A stretch of 64,000 bases of DNA from positions 1,706,118 to 1,770,117 of the forward strand of contig NZ_MSCP01000001.1 in assembly GCF_002954715.1 (NCBI RefSeq), given 5' to 3'. The notes beneath the pieces were generated by a model. The model was not told the origin of the DNA, ran no database searches, and saw only the letters and a list, made by a program, of their open reading frames with translations. A program made the position numbers and the translations under genes. This document shows, piece by piece, positions 35,704-45,137 of the stretch; positions within the stretch are counted from its first letter, which is position 1; the number at the start of each line of letters is the position of its first letter. This DNA is from Aliivibrio sifiae (GTDB lineage: Bacteria > Pseudomonadota > Gammaproteobacteria > Enterobacterales > Vibrionaceae).

Positions 35704-37437
35704 TTGAATATTCAATCACTTATTAACGACAAAGTTTCTCAAGCCTTAGAAGCAGCCGGCGCGCCAGCAGGCAGCCCTGCCGCAGTACGTCAATCTGCAA
35801 AAGCACAATTTGGTGACTACCAAGCTAACGGCGTAATGGGCGTAGCTAAGCGACTAGGTACAAACCCACGAGAATTTGCTCAGAAAGTACTGGATGTTTT
35901 GGATCTTGATGGCATCGCTAGCAAAACTGAAATTGCAGGCCCTGGCTTTATCAATATTTTCTTGTCTGAAGAATTTCTAGCAAAACAAGCAGAAGCAGCA
36001 TTAGCTGATGAGCGCTTAGGTGTTGCTAAAGAACAACAACAAAACATCGTTGCCGATTACTCAGCACCAAACGTTGCAAAAGAAATGCACGTTGGTCACT
36101 TACGTTCAACCATCATTGGCGATGCTGTTGTTCGTACTCTTGAGTTTTTAGGCCACAACGTTACTCGTGCTAACCACATCGGTGACTGGGGTACTCAATT
36201 TGGTATGCTTATCGCAAACCTTGAGCGCATCCAAAAAGAGAAAGGCGAAGTTTCTATGGAGCTGTCTGATCTTGAAGGTTTCTACCGTGAATCTAAAAAA
36301 CTGTATGACGAAGACGAAGAGTTTGCCGTAACTGCCCGTGGTTACGTAGTTAAACTTCAAGGCGGCGATGAGTTCTGCGCAGAGATGTGGAAGAAACTTG
36401 TTGACGTTACTATGGTTCAAAACCAACGCAACTACGATCGTCTAAACGTATCACTTACTCGTGATAACGTAATGGGCGAAAGCATGTATAACAGTATGCT
36501 TGCTCCAATCGTTGCTGATCTTCAAAAACAAGGTCTAGCAGTTGAGAGTGATGGCGCTCAAGTTGTTTACCTTGACGAATATAAGAACAAAGATGGCGAG
36601 CCAATGGGCGTTATCGTTCAAAAACGTGATGGTGGCTTCCTTTACACAACAACAGATATCGCTTGTGCTAAATACCGTTTCGAAGAATTGAATGCTGATC
36701 GCGTTCTTTACTTCATCGACTCACGTCAACACCAACACCTAATGCAAGCATGGACTATCGTTCGTAAAGCAGGTTATGTTCCTGAGAGCGTATCTTTAGA
36801 ACACCACGCGTTTGGTATGATGCTAGGTAAAGATGGTCGTCCATTTAAAACTCGTGCCGGTGGTACCGTTCGTCTGGCTGATCTTCTTGATGAAGCAGAA
36901 CAACGCGCAACAACACTAATCGAAGAGAAAAATAAAGACCTATCAGCAGAAGAAAAAGCGAAGATTGCTACTACGGTTGCAATGGCTGCGGTTAAGTATT
37001 CTGATCTTTCTAAACACCGTACGACAGATTACATCTTCGATTGGGATAACATGCTTGCATTTGAAGGCAACACTGCGCCTTACATGCAATATGCTTACAC
37101 TCGTGTCGCTTCTATCTTCAGCAAAGCTGGCTTGTCTATGGATGAGTTAACTGGTGAAGTTAAGATCACTGATGAAAAAGAAAAAGCACTTGTTTCTAAA
37201 TTAATGCAATTTGAAGAGGCAGTTCAAGCAGTGGCAAGTGAAGGTCAACCTCACTTAATGTGTGCTTACCTATTTGAACTTGCTGGTCAGTTCTCTAGCT
37301 TCTACGAAGCATGCCCTATCCTCAACAACGAAGACGAAGCTGTTAAACAAAGCCGCTTGAAACTAGCTGCATTAACAGCTAAAACGATCAAGCAAGGTCT
37401 AGACTTATTAGGTATTGAAACGCTAGAGCGTATGTAA
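35704..37437 (+). CDS. argS: Arginyl-tRNA synthetase
   Basis: A class I aminoacyl-tRNA synthetase charging tRNA-Arg. It has the HIGH-equivalent HVGH in [15 protein letters not shown] and the [14 protein letters not shown] region that replaces KMSK. The ATG at 35689 would give 582 residues. However, AAGGA at 35692-35696 lies inside that start and seven bases before a TTG at 35704, which yields 577 residues, identical in length to E. coli ArgS and beginning LNIQSLI, the homologous position. I therefore prefer the TTG start. Monocistronic, with a terminator downstream. Confidence 0.96.
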   Translation: MNIQSLINDKVSQALEAAGAPAGSPAAVRQSAKAQFGDYQANGVMGVAKRLGTNPREFAQKVLDVLDLDGIASKTEIAGPGFINIFLSEEFLAKQAEAALADERLGVAKEQQQNIVADYSAPNVAKEMHVGHLRSTIIGDAVVRTLEFLGHNVTRANHIGDWGTQFGMLIANLERIQKEKGEVSMELSDLEGFYRESKKLYDEDEEFAVTARGYVVKLQGGDEFCAEMWKKLVDVTMVQNQRNYDRLNVSLTRDNVMGESMYNSMLAPIVADLQKQGLAVESDGAQVVYLDEYKNKDGEPMGVIVQKRDGGFLYTTTDIACAKYRFEELNADRVLYFIDSRQHQHLMQAWTIVRKAGYVPESVSLEHHAFGMMLGKDGRPFKTRAGGTVRLADLLDEAEQRATTLIEEKNKDLSAEEKAKIATTVAMAAVKYSDLSKHRTTDYIFDWDNMLAFEGNTAPYMQYAYTRVASIFSKAGLSMDELTGEVKITDEKEKALVSKLMQFEEAVQAVASEGQPHLMCAYLFELAGQFSSFYEACPILNNEDEAVKQSRLKLAALTAKTIKQGLDLLGIETLERM

Positions 37438-37494
37438 TTCCTTATTTTAATACGCTGGGTATTTGTATATTCAGAGTATTGATAAAAGAAGATC

Positions 37495-37524
37495 AAAAAA
37501 GGAGCTAATTTTAGCTCCTTTTTT
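37495..37524. terminator. Bidirectional terminator between argS and yfbV
   Basis: AAAAAAGGAGCTAA pairs with TTAGCTCCTTTTTT around a two-base core loop, between the convergent ends of argS and yfbV. The A and T runs favour both directions. Confidence 0.93.
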
Positions 37525-37551
37525 ATTACATAAAATTTATGTAAGGGAATA

Positions 37552-38001
37552 TTAAAACCAACGTTCTAAGACTGTTTTATCTAACTGTTTAAACGCTTTA
37601 TTTAAAATATTCGCCAACTCTTTATAGCGAGGTTGACTCTTCATTGGCTCTAATGCTGCCCCTGATTCAATGATCTTCTGGTACAACTCACGATACCAAC
37701 TAGCTAGTGCGGGCGGTAATATTGTATTTGCTCGATTACCTAACCACCAAAATCCTTGCAATGGCATACTCAGTGCAAATAACGCAATGATAATCGCTTG
37801 TGGTAAACCAGCCGTATTATTAAAGGCCATTTGTGTCAATACACTGATGACGGCAACCGCTGGCATAACCTTAACTGCAAACTTAGTGGCTTTAATCACT
37901 CGTTGCTCTGGGAACATTGGAGCTAACTCTTTTCGCTCTGGCCACGTATCCATATAGGTTTGGCCATCTCGAAATCGGAATAGAAAACCGCTTTCACTCA
38001 T
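37552..38001 (-). CDS. yfbV: UPF0208 membrane protein YfbV
   Basis: A 149-residue inner-membrane protein similar in length to E. coli YfbV (151). The N-terminal [20 protein letters not shown] is the family signature. Two membrane helices follow (about residues 45-62 and 66-90), then a C-terminal amphipathic domain with [13 protein letters not shown]. Function is poorly known; it is linked to chromosome macrodomain behaviour in E. coli in some reports. It is divergent to ackA, as in E. coli. Confidence 0.95.
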   Translation of the reverse strand: MSESGFLFRFRDGQTYMDTWPERKELAPMFPEQRVIKATKFAVKVMPAVAVISVLTQMAFNNTAGLPQAIIIALFALSMPLQGFWWLGNRANTILPPALASWYRELYQKIIESGAALEPMKSQPRYKELANILNKAFKQLDKTVLERWF

Positions 38002-38058
38002 ATTGCCCCCTTAATTTCTAAACAAAAGTTTAAATATTCAAAAAAACACAGAATAAAC

Positions 38059-38072
38059 TTGATTAGAATTAA
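38059..38072 (+). promoter_or_regulatory. Candidate FNR-binding site upstream of ackA
   Basis: TTGATTAGAATTAA differs from the FNR consensus TTGAT-N4-ATCAA at one base. Its centre lies about 61 bases before the predicted transcript start at about 38126, as expected for a class I activator site. Anaerobic activation of ackA is inferred. Confidence 0.55.
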
Positions 38073-38090
38073 TATTATCTTAAAATATTT

Positions 38091-38119
38091 TTGTTATCTT
38101 AGCGCACAATCGTTATCCT
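38091..38119 (+). promoter_or_regulatory. Candidate ackA-pta promoter
   Basis: TTGTTA (38091-38096) and TATCCT (38114-38119) are separated by 17 bases. Transcription would start near 38126 and leave a leader of about 190 bases before ackA. Within the leader I see a short stem GTAG-TT-CTAC near 38140 and a better inverted repeat near the start codon. The rest of 38002-38318 has no gene. Confidence 0.5.
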
Positions 38120-38264
38120 ATGCGCTGATTTATTTTTTGCTGTAGTTCTACTATAAGCTAAAAAAGGATAAATCGGCAAGGACTGCTGTAATGCTCTTTC
38201 TAAGGATAGCCAACTTTTTTATGCAAATGCGGTAATAATTTTCAAATTAACTGCATTTGTCATT

Positions 38265-38285
38265 GTTATGTCACTACGACATAAC
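38265..38285 (+). promoter_or_regulatory. Inverted repeat near the ackA start
   Basis: GTTATGTC and GACATAAC are perfect 8-bp arms with a five-base spacer, ending 33 bases before the ackA ATG. It may form an RNA hairpin in the leader or an operator; no family is recognised. Confidence 0.55.
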
Positions 38286-38318
38286 TTTAATTACTGATGA
38301 ATAAATAGGTATTTATAC

Positions 38319-39515
38319 ATGTCTAAGCTGGTTTTAGTTTTAAACTGCGGTAGTTCTTCTCTTAAATTTGCGGTTGTTGACGCAGAATCTGGTGCTGAGC
38401 ACTTAACTGGTCTTGCTGAGTGTCTTGGTCTTCCTGAAGCTCGTATGAAGTGGAAACTTGATGGCAAGCATGAAGCTCAACTAGGTGAAGGTGCAGCACA
38501 CGAAGAAGCACTAGCATTTATGGTAGAAACTATCCTTGCTTCTAAGCCAGAGCTTAAAGCTAACCTAGGCGCTATCGGTCACCGTATCGTACACGGTGGT
38601 GAGCAATTCACTAAGTCAGCACTAATCACTGACGAAGTACTTAAAGGTATTCAAGACGCTGCAACTTTTGCACCTCTTCATAACCCTGCTCACATCATCG
38701 GTATCGAAGCTGCGAAGCATAACTTCCCAGAACTTCAAAACGTTGCTGTATTTGACACTGCGTTCCACCAAACAATGCCTGCAGAGTCTTACCTATACGC
38801 TCTACCATACAACCTATACACAGATCACGGTATCCGTCGTTACGGCATGCACGGTACTTCTCACCTGTTCATCACTCGTGAAGTTGCTGGTCTACTAAAC
38901 AAGCCAGTTGAAGAAGTTAACATCATCAACTGTCACCTAGGTAACGGCGCATCTGTATGTGCAATCAAGAACGGTGAATCTGTAGATACTTCTATGGGTC
39001 TTACTCCTCTTGAAGGTCTAGTAATGGGTACTCGTTGTGGCGATATCGATCCTGCGATCGTTTTCCACCTACATGACGCACTTGGTTACTCTGTTGAGCA
39101 AATCAACACTATGCTAACTAAAGAGTCTGGCCTACAAGGTCTAACTCAAGTGACTTCTGATTGTCGTTTCGTTGAAGACAACTACGGCGAGAAAGAAGAA
39201 GCAACTCGTGCAATGGATGTATTCTGTCACCGTCTAGCTAAATACGTTGCAGGTTACACAGCAACTCTAGAAGGTCGTCTAGACGCAATCACTTTTACAG
39301 GCGGCATCGGTGAAAACTCTGCTCCAATCCGTGAAATGGTTCTTAACCGCCTAGGCATCTTCGGTATCGAAGTTGATAGCGAAGCTAACCTTAAAGCGCG
39401 TTTTGGTGGTGAAGGTACTATCACTACAGCAAACAGCCGCATCCCTGCAATGGTTATCTCTACTAACGAAGAGCTAGTAATCGCAGAAGACACAGCTAAA
39501 CTAACTGGTCTATAA
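38319..39515 (+). CDS. ackA: Acetate kinase
   Basis: A 398-residue cytosolic enzyme making ATP and acetate from acetyl phosphate and ADP (reversible). Signatures are the N-terminal [49 protein letters not shown] and the C-terminal [14 protein letters not shown]. The length matches the family at about 400. It is first of an ackA-pta unit, with a hairpin and T-run between the two genes suggesting partial termination. Codon use is highly biased, as expected for an abundant enzyme. Confidence 0.99.
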   Translation: MSKLVLVLNCGSSSLKFAVVDAESGAEHLTGLAECLGLPEARMKWKLDGKHEAQLGEGAAHEEALAFMVETILASKPELKANLGAIGHRIVHGGEQFTKSALITDEVLKGIQDAATFAPLHNPAHIIGIEAAKHNFPELQNVAVFDTAFHQTMPAESYLYALPYNLYTDHGIRRYGMHGTSHLFITREVAGLLNKPVEEVNIINCHLGNGASVCAIKNGESVDTSMGLTPLEGLVMGTRCGDIDPAIVFHLHDALGYSVEQINTMLTKESGLQGLTQVTSDCRFVEDNYGEKEEATRAMDVFCHRLAKYVAGYTATLEGRLDAITFTGGIGENSAPIREMVLNRLGIFGIEVDSEANLKARFGGEGTITTANSRIPAMVISTNEELVIAEDTAKLTGL

Positions 39516-39523
39516 TATCTCCT

Positions 39524-39553
39524 AAAAGGCTAGCCATTAGGTTAGCCTTTTTT
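39524..39553 (+). terminator. Intercistronic terminator between ackA and pta
   Basis: AAAAGGCTA and TAGCC followed by six T residues form a hairpin 9 bases after ackA. It may act as an attenuator that lowers pta expression relative to ackA. Confidence 0.65.
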
Positions 39554-39611
39554 CTTTCTATGGCTTTATCTATTTAAAGTCTCTTGCCCCAATAGTGTAG
39601 AGGAATCTTCC

Positions 39612-41777
39612 ATGTCTCGTACTATTATGCTTGTTCCAATCAGTGCTGGTGTTGGTCTAACTAGCGCAAGTTTGGGTGTTTTACGTTCTATGGAACGTAA
39701 AGGCGTAAGCGTTTCTTTTTACAAACCTATCTCTCAACCTCGTCACGGTGGTGATCAACCTGATCTAACTACTTCAATAGTGACTAGCAGTAGCGATATT
39801 AAAGCAGCAGAACCTACAACAGTTTCTCGTGCAGAAGAACTTCTACGTAACGATCAAACTGATGTTCTTTTAGAAGAAATCGTTGCTCGTTATAAGTCTA
39901 TCAGTGAAGACACTGATGTGACGCTTATCGAAGGTCTTGTTCCTACTCGTAAGCACCCATTTGCTAACCAATTAAATGGTGAAATCGCAAAAACTCTGGG
40001 CGCTGAGATTGTGTTTGTAGCTACTCCTGGTACAGATAATCCTTCTCAACTTAAAGAGCGTATCGAAGTAGCATGTTCTAACTTCGGCGGCACTAAGAAC
40101 AAACAAATCGCTGGCGTTATCATCAACAAGCTAAATGCACCTGTTGATGAAGCTGGTCGTACTCGTCCAGACCTATCTGAAATCTTCGATGATGCAGATG
40201 CAACGACTAAGACTAATCTTGAAGTAATGCAAATCTTCAACTCTAGTCCTATTCGTGTTCTTGGTTGTGTGCCTTGGAAAATCGATCTAATCGCTACGCG
40301 TGCTATCGATATGGCTAAGCACCTTAATGCTGAAATCATTAACGAAGGTGAAATCGCAACTCGTCGTATTAAGAGCATCACTTTCTGTGCACGTTCTCTT
40401 CCGCACATGATTGAGCACTTCAAACCAGGTTCTCTTCTAGTAACTTCTGCTGACCGTCCTGACGTAATTGTTGCTGCATGTCTTGCTGCAATGAACGGCG
40501 TTGAAATCGGTGCGATCTTACTGACTGGTGGTTACGAGATCCCTAAATCAATTGCTGAACTTTGTAAACCTGCACTAGATGCTGGTCTTCCAATCTTCAC
40601 AGCACAAGGTAACACTTGGCAGACTTCTCTTAATCTACAAAGCTTCAGCCTTGAAGTTCCTGCAGATGATAAAGAGCGTATTGAGTTTGTTAACGAACAC
40701 GTTGCTAGCCACATTGACGGCCCTTGGATTGATTCTCTATCTGAAGGTACTGAAGGCATCCGTCGTCTAAGCCCACCAGCATTCCGTTACCAGTTAACTG
40801 AATTCGCTCGTAAAGCGGCTAAGCGCATCGTTCTTCCTGAAGGTGATGAACCTCGTACAGTTAAAGCTGCGGCTATCTGTGCTGAGCGTGGTATCGCGAC
40901 TTGTGTTCTTCTTGGTAACCCTGAAGAAATCCGTCGTGTTGCAGCTCAGCAAGGTGTTGAACTTGGTGCTGGCGTTGAGATCATCGATTCTGAATCTGTA
41001 CGTGAAAACTACATTGCTCGTTTAGTTGAGTTACGTGGCGCGAAAGGCATGACTGAAGTTGTGGCTCGTGAGAAACTACAAGATTCTGTATTCCTTGGTA
41101 CTATGATGCTTGAAGCGGGTGAAGTTGACGGTCTTGTTTCTGGTGCGGTTCATACCACAGCAAACACTATCGTACCTCCATTCCAAATCATCAAAACAGC
41201 TCCTGATGCTTCTATCGTATCTTCAATCTTCTTCATGCTTTTGCCTGATCAAGTTCTTGTATACGGTGACTGTGCGATCAACCCTGATCCAACAGCTGAG
41301 CAACTTGCTGAAATCGCTATCCAATCTGCTGACTCTGCAGCGGCATTTGGTATCGACCCTCGCGTTGCAATGATCTCTTACTCTACTGGTGAATCTGGTA
41401 AAGGTGCAGACGTTGATAAAGTACGTGAAGCAACGAAACTTGCTCAAGCAAAACGTCCTGATCTAATGATCGATGGTCCTCTACAGTACGATGCTGCAAT
41501 CATGGAAAACGTAGCTGCTTCTAAAGCACCTAACTCTCCTGTAGCAGGTAAAGCAACTGTATTTGTATTCCCAGACCTAAACACTGGTAATACAACATAC
41601 AAAGCGGTTCAACGTTCTGCTGACCTAGTATCTATCGGTCCAATGCTTCAAGGTATGCGCAAGCCAGTAAATGACTTGTCTCGTGGCGCTCTAGTAGACG
41701 ATATCGTTTACACTGTAGCTCTAACGGCTATCCAAGCTTCTCAAGCTGAGCAAGCTGGAGAAAAAGTAATTAACTAA
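39612..41777 (+). CDS. pta: Phosphate acetyltransferase
   Basis: A 721-residue enzyme making acetyl phosphate from acetyl-CoA and phosphate, in the overflow/anaerobic acetate pathway with AckA. It has the long gamma-proteobacterial architecture: an N-terminal BioD/CobQ-like P-loop region (about 1-220), a DRTGG-type middle domain (about 225-335), and a C-terminal PTA_PTB catalytic domain (about 395-715) including [17 protein letters not shown] and [17 protein letters not shown]. Length is near E. coli Pta (714). An AGAGGAAT leader precedes the ATG. Confidence 0.99.
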   Translation: MSRTIMLVPISAGVGLTSASLGVLRSMERKGVSVSFYKPISQPRHGGDQPDLTTSIVTSSSDIKAAEPTTVSRAEELLRNDQTDVLLEEIVARYKSISEDTDVTLIEGLVPTRKHPFANQLNGEIAKTLGAEIVFVATPGTDNPSQLKERIEVACSNFGGTKNKQIAGVIINKLNAPVDEAGRTRPDLSEIFDDADATTKTNLEVMQIFNSSPIRVLGCVPWKIDLIATRAIDMAKHLNAEIINEGEIATRRIKSITFCARSLPHMIEHFKPGSLLVTSADRPDVIVAACLAAMNGVEIGAILLTGGYEIPKSIAELCKPALDAGLPIFTAQGNTWQTSLNLQSFSLEVPADDKERIEFVNEHVASHIDGPWIDSLSEGTEGIRRLSPPAFRYQLTEFARKAAKRIVLPEGDEPRTVKAAAICAERGIATCVLLGNPEEIRRVAAQQGVELGAGVEIIDSESVRENYIARLVELRGAKGMTEVVAREKLQDSVFLGTMMLEAGEVDGLVSGAVHTTANTIVPPFQIIKTAPDASIVSSIFFMLLPDQVLVYGDCAINPDPTAEQLAEIAIQSADSAAAFGIDPRVAMISYSTGESGKGADVDKVREATKLAQAKRPDLMIDGPLQYDAAIMENVAASKAPNSPVAGKATVFVFPDLNTGNTTYKAVQRSADLVSIGPMLQGMRKPVNDLSRGALVDDIVYTVALTAIQASQAEQAGEKVIN

Positions 41778-41816
41778 TTTAATGCTCTAGCAATAGAGTT
41801 TAGTTAATGAAAATAG

Positions 41817-41850
41817 AAAGACACGCGATGTAAATTGCGTGTCTTTTTTT
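41817..41850 (+). terminator. Terminator after pta
   Basis: AAAGACACGC pairs perfectly with GCGTGTCTTT around a ten-base loop and runs into seven T residues, 40 bases after pta. Confidence 0.95.
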
Positions 41851-41862
41851 GTGCTTAAAACA

Positions 41863-41890
41863 GGGACTAGGGACGAGTAATTAGGGATTA
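41863..41890. repeat. Degenerate heptanucleotide tandem repeat
   Basis: Four consecutive heptamers, GGGACTA, GGGACGA, GTAATTA and GGGATTA, lie between the pta and feoC ends. Similar short units occur as scattered repeats in vibrio genomes, but I cannot identify a family from this window. Confidence 0.5.
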
Positions 41891-42004
41891 AGTAAGAGCG
41901 AGCAGAACTCTCAAGGTCTAATTCCTCCCAACGAGAAACTAAGAATACCTCTCGAATATTGCAAGTGAAGCTATAACATCTATAACAGCCTTTCCCTTTC
42001 GCCC

Positions 42005-42034
42005 ATAAAAAAACGAGAACCTTTCGATTCTCGT
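42005..42034 (-). terminator. Terminator of the feoABC operon
   Basis: ACGAGAA and TTCTCGT form a 7-bp stem around an eight-base loop, followed on the minus strand by a run of seven T residues. It lies 33 bases after feoC. Confidence 0.85.
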
Positions 42035-42066
42035 CTTTATTAAACACTCTAATATAAACTCGATGG

Positions 42067-42309
42067 CTATCTTATATAAGTTGTCATTAACTCATCTTTA
42101 TACACCGGACGATACCAAACACGCTCTGCTTCTTGGCAGCACTGAGTTTTGTCACAACCAATGAGTTCACGAGTTAACTTCCCTTTCTTCACCCAGAGCT
42201 CAAGCATAGCGTCAACACCATCTTCACTCATACTGAATTTTTTTGCTAAGGTAATTCGCTCTACACGACCTTCTTCGTCAATATATTGCTTAAGCTCTGT
42301 TAGAATCAT
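42067..42309 (-). CDS. feoC: FeoC regulator/accessory of ferrous iron transport
   Basis: An 80-residue winged-helix-like protein of the FeoC type. TLAKKFSMSEDGVDAMLEL is the helix-turn-helix region. Two closely spaced Cys residues in KTQCCQEAERVWYRP lie in the loop where FeoC proteins carry cysteines for an Fe-S cluster. In other species FeoC protects or controls FeoB. It overlaps feoB by four bases. Confidence 0.9.
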   Translation of the reverse strand: MILTELKQYIDEEGRVERITLAKKFSMSEDGVDAMLELWVKKGKLTRELIGCDKTQCCQEAERVWYRPVYKDELMTTYIR

Positions 42310-44582
42310 ACTAAGGCTGCCTCTTGTTGCTCGACTTCTCTACTCTTACGTTTTAATGCGAGATAAGTGATCGCCATTACAATCAGAGAAATTGCGATCC
42401 ACATACTGCTTGTCATTGGCGCATTAGCAAAGTTTGCAATTTGGTAATATAACGTTGACGCGACATAAGCTAATAACATCGTCCAACCAGCAATAAAGTA
42501 AGAGTACTGGCGACCAAACTCACGCATATATGCCCCCATAGCTGCAACACATGGTGTGTATAACAAGATAAAGATTAAATAAGCCATTGCGCTTGCGCTT
42601 GTCACAAAGTGCGCTTGTAAATTACCAAAGATAGAATCAGCAACACCTTGATCTTCTGCGACCGCACTAGCATCGGTTAAATCACCCACTTCAACACCTA
42701 GAGGATCTGAATAACTTAAGCCAGATAAATTATCAGGAATAGACATTACTGCTTCTTCCAAACTAGCCATTAAATCAAATTCAGCGTCTTCATCTGCAGG
42801 GTCCGCATATAAACTGTTTAATGTACCTACAACCGCTTCTTTAGCAAAAATACCGGTAATAATGCCAACCGTTGCTGGCCAGTTATCTTCTTGAATACCA
42901 ATTGGAGCTAATACTGGTGTCACGACTTGAGCAGCTTTTGATAATACAGAATTTTCACTGTCTTCATTACCAAATGTACCATCCATACCTAGGGAATTGA
43001 AGAAGCTTAAAATAGTAACTACAACCACAATTGTTTTACCTGCTCCAAGAACAAAACGCTTCAGCTTTTGCCATGTTTTAATCATGATGTTACGCATTGT
43101 TGGGAATTCATAATCTGGAATTTCCATAATGAACGTATCACTACGACCCGGATAGATAGTGTGCTTCAACAATAAGCCAGTAAATACAGCCGCTAAAATA
43201 CCTAAGAAATACAAACCAAATACTACATTCTGGCCATTTTCTGGGAAGAAAGCTGCAGCAAATAATGCATACACAGGTAAACGGGCACCACATGACATGA
43301 AAGGAGCCATTGACGCTGCAAGTTTACGTTCACGCTCTTGTTCTAATGTACGAGTTGCCATGATAGCAGGCACATTACAGCCAAAACCAAGCACTAGAGG
43401 TACGAATGCTTTTCCTGGTAAACCAATCTTCTGCATTACTTTATCAAGGACAAACGCTGCACGAGCCATGTAACCAGAGCTTTCAAGTAATGATAGGAAT
43501 AAATATAAACAACCAATAACAGGGATAAAAGTAGCAACAGTTTGAACACCACCACCAACACCGTTGGCAATTAAAGTGACTAACCAAACTGGTAAATGAC
43601 CATCTAATAAGTAGTGTCCACCATCAACTAATAAAGCACCGACACCAATATCAAAGAAATCTATGAATGCGCTACCGATATTAATAGAGAACATAAACAT
43701 TAAATACATAACGAAAAAGAAGAATGGGATACCAACCCATTTATTTAATATCACACTGTCTATTTTTTCACTGACACTGTGGCTCAATCCACCTTCTTGA
43801 CGACGTAATTGCTGGCATAATTGATGTAAATAAGTGTATCGACAATCAGCAATGTGGAAATCAGCTTCAATTTTTGTGCTTAGTACATTAACGATGTTAG
43901 CAACGGTATTTCTTTTCTCTGATTCTAATGTGTTTAACACTAATGCATCGTTTTCTAATGCTCGAATTGCCAGAGAGCGACTAGACGCATACTCACTATT
44001 AAATAAATCAGATGCTTCTGTGATTGCAGCTTCTACATCTTCGCCGTATGACAACCCTAAAGGAGCCATCTTAATGCCTTGGGCAATAGACTTATGCAAT
44101 TTCTCTTTAAACTTATGAACTTGACCATTGTTATTAGCTGAAAGCGCTAATACAGGACAGCCTAGTTTTTTTTCTAGTCCTTTAATGTCCAATACTTGGC
44201 GCTGACGTTTAAGTACATCCATCTTATTTAGTACAACGATCATTGGACGCCCCAATTCACGTAACTGCAATGTCATGTATAAACTGCGCTCTAAACACGA
44301 TGCATCAACAACATTGATAATGACATCAGCCTCATGTGTGAGTACCGCACGAGAAGCGATTGTTTCATCAAGACTATTAACGTCATTACCGCTATCCAAT
44401 GCATAGATACCAGGTAGATCCGTTAATAAAAACTCATCACCAGAACATGTATAACGTCCTGTTTTTTTCTCTACGGTTACACCAGCCCAGTTACCTACTT
44501 GCTGCTTCGCACCAGTCAGGCCATTAAACAAGGTTGTTTTACCGCTGTTTGGATTACCTACAGTTAATACTTGATACTGCAT
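42306..44582 (-). CDS. feoB: Ferrous iron permease FeoB
   Basis: A 758-residue inner-membrane protein with an N-terminal G domain: G1 GNPNSGKTT (8-16), G3 DLPG (54-57) and G4 NKMD. This is followed by a small helical spacer and two Gate domains with eight or more membrane helices, including the conserved GFGCNVPAIMATRTL. It imports Fe(II). The C-terminal tail is long and acidic in places. The gene lies two bases after feoA and overlaps feoC, so feoABC is one operon under Fur and probably FNR. Confidence 0.99.
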   Translation of the reverse strand: MQYQVLTVGNPNSGKTTLFNGLTGAKQQVGNWAGVTVEKKTGRYTCSGDEFLLTDLPGIYALDSGNDVNSLDETIASRAVLTHEADVIINVVDASCLERSLYMTLQLRELGRPMIVVLNKMDVLKRQRQVLDIKGLEKKLGCPVLALSANNNGQVHKFKEKLHKSIAQGIKMAPLGLSYGEDVEAAITEASDLFNSEYASSRSLAIRALENDALVLNTLESEKRNTVANIVNVLSTKIEADFHIADCRYTYLHQLCQQLRRQEGGLSHSVSEKIDSVILNKWVGIPFFFFVMYLMFMFSINIGSAFIDFFDIGVGALLVDGGHYLLDGHLPVWLVTLIANGVGGGVQTVATFIPVIGCLYLFLSLLESSGYMARAAFVLDKVMQKIGLPGKAFVPLVLGFGCNVPAIMATRTLEQERERKLAASMAPFMSCGARLPVYALFAAAFFPENGQNVVFGLYFLGILAAVFTGLLLKHTIYPGRSDTFIMEIPDYEFPTMRNIMIKTWQKLKRFVLGAGKTIVVVVTILSFFNSLGMDGTFGNEDSENSVLSKAAQVVTPVLAPIGIQEDNWPATVGIITGIFAKEAVVGTLNSLYADPADEDAEFDLMASLEEAVMSIPDNLSGLSYSDPLGVEVGDLTDASAVAEDQGVADSIFGNLQAHFVTSASAMAYLIFILLYTPCVAAMGAYMREFGRQYSYFIAGWTMLLAYVASTLYYQIANFANAPMTSSMWIAISLIVMAITYLALKRKSREVEQQEAALV

Positions 44583-44584
44583 TT

Positions 44585-44812
44585 TTATAATTCCTTAACT
44601 GTAATTTGTTCTGCTAGATTTTTACGAATAGCAAGAGAAGTACCTCTTACGCTAATTTGTAACGGGTCTCCCATTGGCGCTTTACGCAATATAGCTATTT
44701 CAGTATGCGGAAGCATGCCCATTACCATTAATTTTTTTCTAGTATCTGTAGGTAATAAAGACATGTCTGTTACAACGGCTTTTTTTCCGCTTTCTAATTG
44801 CGCTAAGTTCAT
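44585..44812 (-). CDS. feoA: FeoA, cytosolic SH3-like accessory of FeoB
   Basis: A 75-residue SH3-fold protein. The stretch MGMLPHTEIAILRKAPMGDPL is the FeoA signature, and the C-terminus AIRKNLAEQITV is typical. It is thought to interact with FeoB and promote Fe(II) uptake. A GGAG site lies six bases before the ATG, overlapping the Fur box region. First gene of feoABC. Confidence 0.97.
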   Translation of the reverse strand: MNLAQLESGKKAVVTDMSLLPTDTRKKLMVMGMLPHTEIAILRKAPMGDPLQISVRGTSLAIRKNLAEQITVKEL

Positions 44813-44824
44813 CTAAAGCTCCAC

Positions 44825-44843
44825 GATAGTGAGAATCGTTATT
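44825..44843 (-). promoter_or_regulatory. Fur box upstream of feoA
   Basis: GATAGTGAGAATCGTTATT matches the 19-base Fur consensus (GATAATGATAATCATTATC) at 15 of 19 positions. It lies 13 bases before the feoA start, so bound Fur with Fe(II) would block transcription or its start. Confidence 0.85.
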
Positions 44844-44880
44844 ATTTAGTTTCATTCTATCGCTAACAACCAGTTTTATC

Positions 44881-44894
44881 TTGCGCTAAATCAA
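44881..44894 (-). promoter_or_regulatory. Possible FNR site upstream of feoA
   Basis: TTGCGCTAAATCAA retains TTG and the full ATCAA half-site of the FNR consensus, with two mismatches in the other half. Anaerobic activation of feo by FNR is known in E. coli; here it is inferred. Confidence 0.45.
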
Positions 44895-44918
44895 GTTTTG
44901 TCAGTAAATTGACAAAAC
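44895..44918. repeat. Perfect 9-bp inverted repeat in the feo regulatory region
   Basis: GTTTTGTCA and TGACAAAAC flank a six-base spacer, 83 bases before feoA. A dimeric regulator site is possible; no family is recognised. Confidence 0.65.
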
Positions 44919-44985
44919 TCTTACAAATAGAGGGGTTTTATGAAAATTATCTTTATGTGATACCGCTTCCATGAACACGTTAATT

Positions 44986-45016
44986 ACGTCAATTATAGCA
45001 TACTTAAAATTGACGT
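44986..45016. repeat. Second perfect 9-bp inverted repeat
   Basis: ACGTCAATT and AATTGACGT flank a 13-base spacer. It lies within the same intergenic region as the other repeats and shares the GTCA/TGAC core with the repeat at 44895-44918. Confidence 0.6.
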
Positions 45017-45041
45017 TAAAAATACTCAGAATTAGGACAAA

Positions 45042-45127
45042 AACGACAACAAAAACAAAAACATTTAAAATCAATAACTTGAATTAAGAAACGACAAATG
45101 TCGCTTTTGTACTAATACGTTGTCGTT
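45042..45127. repeat. Long-range inverted repeat with inner CGACA palindrome
   Basis: AACGACAAC (45042-45050) is the exact complement of GTTGTCGTT (45119-45127). Between them lies CGACAAATGTCG (45092-45103), itself a palindrome with CGACA/TGTCG arms. The same CGACA element thus appears four times in 86 bases. Confidence 0.6.
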
Positions 45128-45137
45128 ATTTTAATAT

